Shown in pieces: positions 1 through 5,594 of a DNA stretch of 7,916 nucleotides. Position 1 is the stretch's first letter. Every line of letters begins with the position of its first letter. The translations under genes were made by a program, and so were the position numbers. Origin of the DNA: JAKPNF01 sp031556275 (GTDB lineage Bacteria > Verrucomicrobiota > Verrucomicrobiia > Opitutales > JAKPNF01); assembly GCA_031556275.1 (NCBI GenBank), contig JAVBTG010000175.1, forward strand, positions 1-7,916. Direction: 5' to 3'. The notes under the pieces are model-generated. The model made no database searches. It worked only from the letters and a program-made list of their open reading frames with translations, and had not been told where the DNA came from.

Positions 1-2
1 CG

Positions 3-722
3 CGTAAACCCATGCGGGTGTGCGGGCTGGGCCTTGTGCCGCTGGTGTTGGAGGTCTACGGCGGCGGCCATTTTCGCCCCGCCGTGAAAGACGGCACACA
101 GGTGGAGGCGGGCGCGGTTTTAGGCGAGATCGAGGGCGACATTTCGGTGCTGTTGCAGGCCGAGCGCGTGCTTTTGAATTTTTTACAACACCTGTGCGGG
201 GTGGCCACCCACACGGCCCTGCATGTGGCGGCCTTGGGCCAATCCCCAACAAAACTGTTGGACACGCGCAAGACGACCCCCGGGTTCCGCGTGCTGGAAA
301 AGTACGCCGTGGCCTGTGGCGGGGCGTGGAACCACCGCATGGGGTTGTTCGACCGCGTGATGCTCAAGGACAACCACTTGGCCTCCACTCACGCCTCGGC
401 GGGAGAGGCACTCGCCCACGCGGTGCGCAACGCCCGCGCGAAAAACCCGAAGCTGGCCATTCAGGTGGAAGTGGACGCGCTGGAGCAGCTGCCGCCCGTG
501 TTGAGCGCGGCGCCCGACTGCATTTTGCTCGATAACTTTTCCGTGGAGCAGACCAAGGAGGCCGTGGCAATCATTGGCGACCAGGCGTGGACGGAAGGCT
601 CGGGCGGGGTTTCGTTGCAGTCGTTGCCTGTGCTTGGAACGTTGGGGCTGGATTTTGTTTCCTGCGGGGCGGTGATCCATCAGGCGCCGTGGATTGATAT
701 CGGACTGGACTGGGTGGACTGA
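3..722 (+). CDS. nadC: Nicotinate-nucleotide pyrophosphorylase (carboxylating), 5'-truncated by window edge
   Basis: Quinolinate phosphoribosyltransferase converts quinolinate and PRPP to nicotinate mononucleotide, CO2 and PPi in de novo NAD synthesis, in the cytoplasm. The frame is open to the left edge, so the Met at base 12 is probably internal; the family is usually about 280 residues and the N-terminal 40-50 are missing here. Counting that Met as 1, the diagnostic motifs are DTRKTTPG (84-91), HRMGLFD (108-114), KDNH (119-122), EVD (153-155), LLDNF (172-176), EGSGG (195-199) and CGAVIH (218-223). Together these form the PRPP and quinolinate binding site of the alpha/beta barrel. The stop TGA is at 720-722. 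No partner gene (nadA, nadB) is visible. A nonfunctional copy is unlikely because every motif in the visible part is intact. Confidence 0.96.
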   Translation, partial: RKPMRVCGLGLVPLVLEVYGGGHFRPAVKDGTQVEAGAVLGEIEGDISVLLQAERVLLNFLQHLCGVATHTALHVAALGQSPTKLLDTRKTTPGFRVLEKYAVACGGAWNHRMGLFDRVMLKDNHLASTHASAGEALAHAVRNARAKNPKLAIQVEVDALEQLPPVLSAAPDCILLDNFSVEQTKEAVAIIGDQAWTEGSGGVSLQSLPVLGTLGLDFVSCGAVIHQAPWIDIGLDWVD

Positions 723-788
723 TTAATAGCGGAGCTCGGATATTCGACAGGATGTAGCGGGGACGGATGGCCTCGTTAAAGCTCTACA

Positions 789-942
789 CGAAAAATCTCC
801 GATTTTTCGCGTCCCCGCGGCCAAAATCCTCCGATACTACGTTTTTCGTCGGCGAGAAGCGGGACGAGTACCAAGGTACACGCCCCGCCTCACGCCTTCC
901 TCAAACTTCGTCTCGAAGAATTTTTGCGCGCGGGCAAGGGCG
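789..942 (-). repeat. Structured intergenic repeat unit, copy A
   Basis: Read on the minus strand, the unit has this order. First comes an outer arm containing CCCGCG and CAAAA (about 920-934). Then the 12-mer CGAAGTTTGAGG (910-899). Then a central hairpin whose core is a perfect GTACC-TT-GGTAC stem (868-879), extended by 11 of 13 matches between 851-863 and 884-896. Then the second outer arm, ATTTTGGCCGCGGG (827-814). Last is a terminal perfect 9-bp stem of CGAAAAATC type with a 3-base loop (789-809). The two outer arms are near-complementary, so the unit can fold as a long stem with a nested hairpin. The terminal stem could also end nadC transcription, although no separate T-tract follows it. 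Copy B has the same order of parts on the opposite strand. Confidence 0.7.
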
Positions 943-953
943 GGCGGTGATTA

Positions 954-974
954 CACTGCGCCAAAGGCGCAGTG
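954..974. repeat. Perfect hairpin, 9-bp stem, AAA loop
   Basis: CACTGCGCC (954-962) and GGCGCAGTG (966-974) are perfect reverse complements around an AAA loop. No T-tract follows on either strand, so it is not a standard intrinsic terminator. It sits between the two inverted repeat units and may be part of the same composite structure. A small REP-like palindrome is another possibility. Confidence 0.7.
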
Positions 975-1032
975 AGTCAAGTCCGGTGGATTTTTTAAAA
1001 GAAAAGCACTCGATAGCTCTCGTTTAGATTGC

Positions 1033-1165
1033 GCTCGGCCTTCCCGCGCCGGCAAAATCGGGCAAGGCGAAGTTTGAGGCTGGAGAGGTAGTAGCTACCT
1101 CGACAGCGAAAACAAAGCCTTGCCCGATTTTGACCGCGGGAACGGAAAAACCTTTGGTTTTTTCG
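1033..1165 (+). repeat. Structured intergenic repeat unit, copy B
   Basis: Plus-strand counterpart of the unit at 789-942. The outer arms at 1041-1068 and 1117-1142 pair: GCCTTGCCCGATTTTG (1117-1132) is the perfect reverse complement of the end of the left arm, and the rest pairs imperfectly. Inside lie CGAAGTTTGAGG (1068-1079) and a perfect 7-bp hairpin GAGGTAG-TAG-CTACCTC (1085-1101). After the right arm comes a terminal stem at 1143-1165, with AAAAACC and GGTTTTT around a TTT loop, extendable to 10 pairs with one G-T. Relative to copy A the order of parts is the same, but loop and hairpin sequences differ, which suggests shape is conserved more than sequence. Confidence 0.7.
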
Positions 1166-1173
1166 CAGAATTT

Positions 1174-1266
1174 CTCAGAGGCCTCATGCCTCCAATGGCT
1201 CTCCAGCCGTACAAAATGCCCGCTCGTTTCGCTCGCTTATAAATAGCTCGCCGGACTCAGAGGCCT
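1174..1266. repeat. 11-bp direct repeat flanking an 82-bp unit
   Basis: CTCAGAGGCCT occurs at 1174-1184 and again at 1256-1266, exactly 82 bases apart, just past the porin stop codon. The stretch between them has no gene. It may be a duplication scar or a recombination footprint. By chance alone an 11-mer match this close is uncommon but not impossible. Confidence 0.5.
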
Positions 1267-1285
1267 TTCGCCCCTGCCCAAACCC

Positions 1286-2527
1286 CTAGAATAAAAACTG
1301 CAAACGCGTGCGCAGCGCGTGTTCGTCGACCGATCCGCCCTGCGCGGTTTGCGCGCCGTTGAAGCGGATCCACTCGTAGCCCGCCGTGAGTTTCAGGGCG
1401 TTGCCGATGATGTACCAGTTGAAGCCGCCGTAAATCGAATAGGCGTCGTCGTACAGGAAACCAGCGTCGGGCGTGTTGGGCACGAGCGAGGTGCGCACGC
1501 CGCGCCCGTCCGTCGAAAGGTAGCTGAAGCGCGCCGCCAGCTCCCACTCGTCGGTGAGGCGGTAGGAGGGGGTGATGTTCACGCCCACGGGTGTCGCGTC
1601 GCTGCCGTCGGCGCGGCCGCGTTGGACGCTGGCCACCATGCATTCTGCCGTCAGTTCGGCGCGGCCCCATGTGAGGGAAAGATAGGGGTTCAGCCCGAAC
1701 GTGTCGTTGCCGGGGCCGCCCCCCATGGTGTTGGAGTTCTGGCTGTAGCCCGTGTTCAATCCGACGCTGTATTTGATTTTTTGATACGCCCCGTCGTAGA
1801 CGAGCGCCCCCCAGTAGCTCATCAGGTTGCCGCCCGCCGTGAAGCCAGTGACGCTTTGCTGGCCGTTGGCGATCGCCGCCTTGTAGGAGAGGCCGTTTAC
1901 GGGCGTTTTACCCGCCCAGTACGCGCCGACGTGGCGGTTGCCGAAGGCGACGGGGCCCGCGTCCTCGCCCGTCAGGCTCTCGGTGAAAAAGCGCGTGGCG
2001 ATCGAGCGCTCGACCACCTTCATCTTGGCCGAGGACATCACTTCCTCCTGCGAGAAATCGACCTTGCGGTAGCCGATGTCGAGCTTGCCGATCTCCTCCC
2101 AGTTTTTGGAGACAAGCACCTTGTTGAAAAGCTGGCGGTTGCCCTTGCCCGTCTGGGCGGTGCTGCCTTGGCCAGCGGCGAAGTCCATCTCGATCTCGCC
2201 CGTGATGCCGCTGCCGAGGTCGGCTCCGACGTTCAAGAACGCGCGGCGGATCAGGAATTCCTGCACGGCCGAGGGGTTGTTGCCGCCGTCGACGTTGATA
2301 TAGTCGAACTGCGCGTGGATGCGGCCGGAAATCGTGAGCTTTTTGACTTCCTTTTCCTTCGGCTGAACCAGAACGACGGATTGCTTGCCCACCTGGTCGG
2401 CCTCCTCCTGCGAGATCAGGCCCTTTTTGACCAACAAATCCAGCGTGGCCTTGTCCTGCGCGCACAGCGGGGCGCATAGGGCCAGCAGAAGAAAGGCGGC
2501 GAGGCGGAGGGGGTGCTTCATCGTCAT
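1286..2527 (-). CDS. Outer-membrane porin, phosphate-selective porin O/P (OprP-like) type
   Basis: Beta-barrel protein expected to form a diffusion channel in the outer membrane; the solute cannot be told from sequence. It is 413 residues with an Sec signal peptide at 1-23 (basic start, AAFLLLALCAPLCA core), likely cut near CA|QDK. A short mature N-terminal segment, LLVKKGLISQEEAD (31-44), precedes the barrel, as in many porins of this type. The barrel starts near KLTISGRIHAQFDY (63-76) and shows alternating polar/aromatic strands. The stretch DIGYRKVDFSQEEVMSS (150-166) with VERS at 172-175 is typical of the OprO/P family. The protein ends RLQFLF, and a terminal Phe fits BAM-dependent assembly. 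Start: ATG at 2527 (MTMK), with a second in-frame ATG two codons later that is equally good; neither has a Shine-Dalgarno site. It diverges from the Fic gene across a 173-bp AT-rich region and may share control with it. An alternative family label (generic gram-negative porin) would not change the role. Confidence 0.88.
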   Translation of the reverse strand: MTMKHPLRLAAFLLLALCAPLCAQDKATLDLLVKKGLISQEEADQVGKQSVVLVQPKEKEVKKLTISGRIHAQFDYINVDGGNNPSAVQEFLIRRAFLNVGADLGSGITGEIEMDFAAGQGSTAQTGKGNRQLFNKVLVSKNWEEIGKLDIGYRKVDFSQEEVMSSAKMKVVERSIATRFFTESLTGEDAGPVAFGNRHVGAYWAGKTPVNGLSYKAAIANGQQSVTGFTAGGNLMSYWGALVYDGAYQKIKYSVGLNTGYSQNSNTMGGGPGNDTFGLNPYLSLTWGRAELTAECMVASVQRGRADGSDATPVGVNITPSYRLTDEWELAARFSYLSTDGRGVRTSLVPNTPDAGFLYDDAYSIYGGFNWYIIGNALKLTAGYEWIRFNGAQTAQGGSVDEHALRTRLQFLF

Positions 2528-2609
2528 GGCTTTTATTTAAAGCGTTTAGAGTAAAGGGGAAAGCTTTTTTTAGAGGGGGATTTTCCAAATACTAGTCAAT
2601 TACCAGTTT

Positions 2610-2625
2610 CTACTAGAATTAGTAG
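2610..2625. promoter_or_regulatory. Inverted repeat CTACTA-4-TAGTAG, candidate operator
   Basis: CTACTA (2610-2615) and TAGTAG (2620-2625) are perfect complements around GAAT. The half-site matches the TACTA core of the larger inverted repeat at the fic start, so both may bind the same dimeric regulator. Confidence 0.5.
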
Positions 2626-2631
2626 TTACAC

Positions 2632-2643
2632 AATTAGCTAATT
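2632..2643. promoter_or_regulatory. Perfect 12-bp palindrome AATTAGCTAATT
   Basis: Self-complementary over its whole length, lying between the CTACTA repeat and the possible fic -35 hexamer. It could be an operator for a second regulator. In DNA this AT-rich such palindromes also arise by chance. Confidence 0.35.
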
Positions 2644-2667
2644 TTAAAAGAGTTAAAAATTTGACTT

Positions 2668-2704
2668 GCATAAATACTAATTTTTTTAAAACTAGTATTT
2701 ATGC
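2668..2704. promoter_or_regulatory. 12-bp perfect inverted repeat overlapping the fic start codon
   Basis: GCATAAATACTA (2668-2679) and TAGTATTTATGC (2693-2704) are exact reverse complements separated by 13 bases. The fic ATG (2701-2703) lies in the right arm, and the possible -35 box ends two bases before the left arm. Occupancy by a dimer would block transcription initiation; as RNA, the hairpin would bury the start codon. The ten bases AAATACTAGT at 2587-2596 repeat the right-arm boundary in reverse complement (2691-2700), giving a third related half-site about 80 bases upstream. The layout suggests autoregulation, but the regulator is unknown. Confidence 0.65.
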
Positions 2705-4044
2705 GTATAAAAATGCCAACGCCAGCGCCCGGCATGGGAGAGCTGCTTGAAAAGAGCCAAGGGCATCCCGATGGTTATCTTAAAATTTTCGGTCTGCAGT
2801 TTGACGACACGCGCTATTTTTCTTACGAGGACATCATCCACCGGCCGATCCCTGAAGATTTGAAGCCGATGGTGCGAGACAGCGATATGTGGTGGTTTGG
2901 GTTGCAGTTGCAGCGTTCGCAGCAGTTTCGGTTTTTGAAGCTTTTGGACAATGCGGGAAATCCGTTCAAGTTTTTTCTCAGCCCAAAAGATTGGTCGATG
3001 CTGCATGCCTTTGACATGCAGGGCGGCGGGTCGTTTTGCGCGACCAACCCTTTTCCCTCGGAGGCGGACAACACGAAGTATTTGATAACCTCCCTGATTG
3101 AGGAGGCCGTGGCGTCTTCCACGCTTGAGGGGGCTGTCACCACGCGGGAGATCGCCAAAAAGATGATCGCGGAAAACCGCCCGCCCAAGGACAAAAACGA
3201 GCAGATGGTCTTGAACAACTACAAGACCATGCAGATGTTGGAAACCATAAAGAACGAGCCGTTTTCACCGGAGCTCATCTGCCATATTCATACGGAAATC
3301 AGCCGGGGGACATTGCCCGTCGAACGGCTCGGGACGTTCCGCAAGGACACCGACAATATCGCCGTTTCCGACAACGAGGGCACTATCTACCACACGCCTC
3401 CTCCGGAAGGTGCCATTCGCCAAAAGCTGGAGGAGCTATGCGCGTTCGCCAACACCAAGGACGAGGGCGCGGACTTCATCCATCCCGTCGTCAAGGCGAT
3501 CATCCTGCATTTTATGCTGGGGTACATTCATCCGTTTTTTGACGGAAACGGGCGGACGGCCAGAACCCTCTTTTACTGGCATTTGTTGCGCAGCGATTAC
3601 TGGTTTGTGAAATTCATCTCCATATCGCGCGTGCTATTGGAGACAGGCAATCGCTATCCTGTCGCTTACCTGAACACGGAGACGTACGATAACGACCTCA
3701 ACTACTTCATCAAATTTCAGCTCGAGGTGGTGGAGCGTTCAATTAAGGCGTTTCTCTCGCATATACAGGAAAAGCAGGCCGAGCTGGCGAAGTTTTCCGC
3801 GACGCAGCCGATTTTTTCCAAGATGAACGCGCGGCAAAAAGATATTGTGCTGCGCATGGTGCGCCGTCCGCACGAGGTGCATCAATTCACTTTCGGCTCC
3901 CACCAGGGATTGAACGGCATTTCATTCGAGACGGCCCGGCAAGACTTGCTCGGGCTGGAGAAATTGGGCCTGCTCAAGCGGCTGAAAAAGGGGAAGACTT
4001 ATGTCTTTGTGCCAGCCGACGATTTGTCGCTGCGGTTGCGGTAG
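2701..4044 (+). CDS. Fic-domain protein with N-terminal inhibitory motif and C-terminal winged helix
   Basis: Fic enzymes usually transfer AMP from ATP to a hydroxyl side chain of a target protein. The catalytic motif HPFFDGNGRTAR is complete at 277-288, with His277 as base. SSTLEG (139-144) fits the inhibitory helix pattern [S/T]xxxE[G/N], Glu143 being the expected clamp on the second motif arginine. It precedes the Fic core, so this is a class II, self-inhibited layout. GTFRKDTDNIAV (211-222) and YHTPPPEGAI (230-239) form the flap. Residues about 376-440 look like a winged helix (QDLLGLEKLGLLKR recognition/wing region), which could bind DNA. Residues 1-120 are unlike the core and I do not recognise them. 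The ATG at 2701 is the first possible (in-frame stop at 2671); no Shine-Dalgarno site is seen, and Met5 (2713) is an alternative. G+C appears lower than in neighbours. The target is unknown and no separate antitoxin gene is adjacent. Confidence 0.92.
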   Translation: MRIKMPTPAPGMGELLEKSQGHPDGYLKIFGLQFDDTRYFSYEDIIHRPIPEDLKPMVRDSDMWWFGLQLQRSQQFRFLKLLDNAGNPFKFFLSPKDWSMLHAFDMQGGGSFCATNPFPSEADNTKYLITSLIEEAVASSTLEGAVTTREIAKKMIAENRPPKDKNEQMVLNNYKTMQMLETIKNEPFSPELICHIHTEISRGTLPVERLGTFRKDTDNIAVSDNEGTIYHTPPPEGAIRQKLEELCAFANTKDEGADFIHPVVKAIILHFMLGYIHPFFDGNGRTARTLFYWHLLRSDYWFVKFISISRVLLETGNRYPVAYLNTETYDNDLNYFIKFQLEVVERSIKAFLSHIQEKQAELAKFSATQPIFSKMNARQKDIVLRMVRRPHEVHQFTFGSHQGLNGISFETARQDLLGLEKLGLLKRLKKGKTYVFVPADDLSLRLR

Positions 4045-4048
4045 TTTT

Positions 4049-5263
4049 TTAAATCCCGTCTGAATGCATGCGTTCCAACAACCAGCGGGCGGGGTTTTTG
4101 ACGGCGATGGGGTTTGCTGTCGGCTCGTCTGCCGCTCCCAAGAGGGCGCGCAGAGCGTGGGCGTCGTCGGCGGCTTGGCGGACGCGGTCGGAAGACAGGG
4201 CCGCTTCGAGGGCGGCACATAGGTTTTCAGGGCGCGAGGCGCCCTGCAGGCATTCGGGCCACGCCGGTTTGTCCAAGAGCAAGTTGGCGATGCCGAGATA
4301 GGGGATGCTCACCACCATGCGGCCCACCGCGTAGGTGAAGGGGTGCGCGTGGTACACGACGGCCCCCGGGATGCCCGCGAGGCAGCAACACAGCGACATT
4401 GTACCGGAGCTCATCAACACCGCGCGCGCGCCAAAACCCGCCGTTTTTTCGGAAGCGACCAGGCGCACGGATTTTTTAAGCTCGGGAAATTTAGCGAGGA
4501 TCGCTTCGAGCTTTTCCCTGATAAAGGCGCTCGGATAGAGCACCACCGCCCCGACGTCGGGATGGTCGGCGTGCCAGCGCGCAAAGCCCGCGAGCAGGCG
4601 CGGGAAAATGCGGCCGACCGCGGCTGGGCGGCTGCCGGGCAGGAGTAATATCGGCCCTTCGGCGTCGTGCCGCACGGGGTTGGAAAAGCCCTCCTGCACA
4701 AAGGGGTGGCCCACGAAGGCCACGGGGAGCGAGGTGTCCTTGTAGCAGTCCGTCTCGAAGGGGAAGATGACTCCGAGGGCGTCGAGTGTTTCGGCCATCG
4801 GGAAACGGCGGCCTTTTTTCCACGCCCAGATTTGCGGGCCGATGTAATAATACAGCGGGATGTCGCCGCCGCCCTTGCGCGAGAGGCCCTGTTTTTTCAG
4901 TTCCTTGGCCAGCCGCAGGTTGAAGCCCGGGTAGTCGACAAAGCAGATCGCCTTCGGGCGGTGCGTGCGCACCCAGTCGAGCACGGCGGCGAACAGGCGT
5001 TTGAATGTGCCGTAGTTTTTTAAAACTTCCACGAGGCCCACGACGGAGAGCTCCGTCATGTCCGCCAAGAGCTGCGCGCCCGCCGCTTTTAGCTCGTGGC
5101 CGCCCAGGGCGCAGATGTTGCCAATGCCGAGGCCGCGCAGTTCCGCCACCATGCGGGCGGCGTGCTCGTCGCCCGAGTGTTCGCCCGCGATGACGAGCAA
5201 ATCCGGCCTGTCCTTGGGGGCGGGCAGGGGGGAGGTAAAAAGCGTCTTCGGGTTGGAGGGCAT
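4049..5263 (-). CDS. lpxB: Lipid-A-disaccharide synthase
   Basis: Glycosyltransferase family 19, joining UDP-diacylglucosamine and lipid X to make the lipid A disaccharide at the inner face of the cytoplasmic membrane. It is 404 residues, slightly longer than the usual 380 or so. Motifs: AGEHSGD (26-32), GGHEL (54-58), DYPGFNLRLAKELK (110-123, holding the conserved acidic residue of the D-x-P-x-FN signature), YYYIGPQIWAWKKGR (138-152), FPFETDCYK (167-175), VGHP (184-187), LLPGSR (207-212) and SSGTMSL (285-291). After SGTMSL most GT-B enzymes of this kind carry Glu; here the sequence is CCC (292-294). It lies last in a minus-strand gene set, 25 bases after the lipoprotein gene. The start ATG is preceded by an A/T-rich leader, not a Shine-Dalgarno site. 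The stop TAA (4049-4051) faces the fic stop across 4 bases. Confidence 0.95.
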   Translation of the reverse strand: MPSNPKTLFTSPLPAPKDRPDLLVIAGEHSGDEHAARMVAELRGLGIGNICALGGHELKAAGAQLLADMTELSVVGLVEVLKNYGTFKRLFAAVLDWVRTHRPKAICFVDYPGFNLRLAKELKKQGLSRKGGGDIPLYYYIGPQIWAWKKGRRFPMAETLDALGVIFPFETDCYKDTSLPVAFVGHPFVQEGFSNPVRHDAEGPILLLPGSRPAAVGRIFPRLLAGFARWHADHPDVGAVVLYPSAFIREKLEAILAKFPELKKSVRLVASEKTAGFGARAVLMSSGTMSLCCCLAGIPGAVVYHAHPFTYAVGRMVVSIPYLGIANLLLDKPAWPECLQGASRPENLCAALEAALSSDRVRQAADDAHALRALLGAADEPTANPIAVKNPARWLLERMHSDGI

Positions 5264-5288
5264 TTAAAAATAGGCGCGTCGGCTCGCC

Positions 5289-5594
5289 TCAGAAGGAGGA
5301 TTGGGTGCGGTATTCGGCCTGCCAGTCTTGCCGTTCGCGGGCGCGGGGTTCGCCCATTTCGCAGGCGCGGCGCAGCCAGCGGGCGGCGGCGGGCACGTCG
5401 TGGGCGGTGTATTCATAATATTGATACAAAGCGTAGGCGGCCGCGCCGTCGCCCCTTTCAGCGCGGGACGTCAGGCGCGGGATGTCGCGCTGCGCGGGAG
5501 CGTTTGCGGGGGATGAGGCGCACCCTGCCGCCAGCAGAAGGCAGGCGGCGAACGCGGCGGCGATCAGCAGGCAGGCTGGGACGCTCCCCGTCAT
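5289..5594 (-). CDS. Small Sel1/TPR-like lipoprotein
   Basis: A 101-residue protein with a hydrophobic signal (8-21) ending in the lipobox LAAGC, so Cys25 should be lipidated and the mature protein membrane-anchored. Residue +2 is Ala, not Asp, which in the E. coli scheme favours outer-membrane sorting; whether that rule applies here is unknown. Residues 45-87 (AERGDGAAAYALYQYY, then DVPAAARWLRRACEMGEPRA) match one to one and a half Sel1-type helical repeats: small residues, a YxYY aromatic patch, W73 and the terminal A-x-x-x-G-x-x-x-A. Such repeats usually bind other proteins. The ATG directly follows the TAA of the oxidoreductase gene with no base between, in the same frame, so translation is probably coupled. 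Its place between an oxidoreductase and lpxB suggests an envelope role; no function is assigned. Confidence 0.8.
   Translation of the reverse strand: MTGSVPACLLIAAAFAACLLLAAGCASSPANAPAQRDIPRLTSRAERGDGAAAYALYQYYEYTAHDVPAAARWLRRACEMGEPRARERQDWQAEYRTQSSF

Larger units (their letters stand above)
723..1285. other. Gene-free intergenic region with structured repeats
   Basis: About 560 bases between the nadC stop and the porin stop. An 86-codon open frame crosses it (767-1027), but it is made of repeat arms and hairpins and resembles no protein. The content is two inverted copies of a structured unit (789-942 and 1033-1165), a 9-bp perfect hairpin (954-974), and an 11-bp direct repeat (1174-1184 and 1256-1266). 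The stretches 723-788, 975-1032 and 1185-1255 show nothing I can name. nadC and the porin point towards each other, so transcription termination is expected here in both directions. Confidence 0.75.
2528..2700. promoter_or_regulatory. AT-rich divergent promoter/operator region between porin and Fic genes
   Basis: Both flanking genes start outward from here. Bases 2581-2700 contain 26 G or C out of 120 (about 22%), in sharp contrast to the G+C-rich genes on either side. TTGACT hexamers, possible -35 boxes, occur on the plus strand at 2661-2666 (towards fic) and on the minus strand at 2599-2594 (towards the porin). Convincing -10 boxes are not seen: TTTAAA (2685-2690) at 18-base spacing is the best for fic. 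TACTA or its complement occurs at 2590-2594, 2611-2615, 2620-2624, 2675-2679 and 2693-2697, suggesting a repeated regulator site. Confidence 0.6.

Noticed and set aside
767..1027. 86-codon plus-strand open frame after nadC
   Set aside because: It runs through repeat arms and hairpins, has an arginine-rich low-sense translation and no recognisable domain.
789..1165. CRISPR array
   Set aside because: The repeats are inverted, only two, and not regularly spaced; no cas genes are present.
1143..1165. Standard intrinsic terminator of the porin gene
   Set aside because: The stem is A/T-only at its base with no separate T-tract, and it is better explained as the terminal stem of the repeat unit, though it might act as a weak terminator.
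1319..2479. 386-codon plus-strand open frame opposite the porin
   Set aside because: Antisense shadow of a clear porin; the translation is Val/Ala/Arg-rich without motifs, as expected opposite G+C-rich genes.
2701..4044. Fic as a classical two-gene toxin-antitoxin pair
   Set aside because: No small antitoxin gene lies next to it, and the inhibitory motif is already inside the protein.
4045..4048. Dedicated bidirectional terminator between fic and lpxB
   Set aside because: Only 4 bases separate the stops; a short T-run is present but no convincing stem-loop was found around it.
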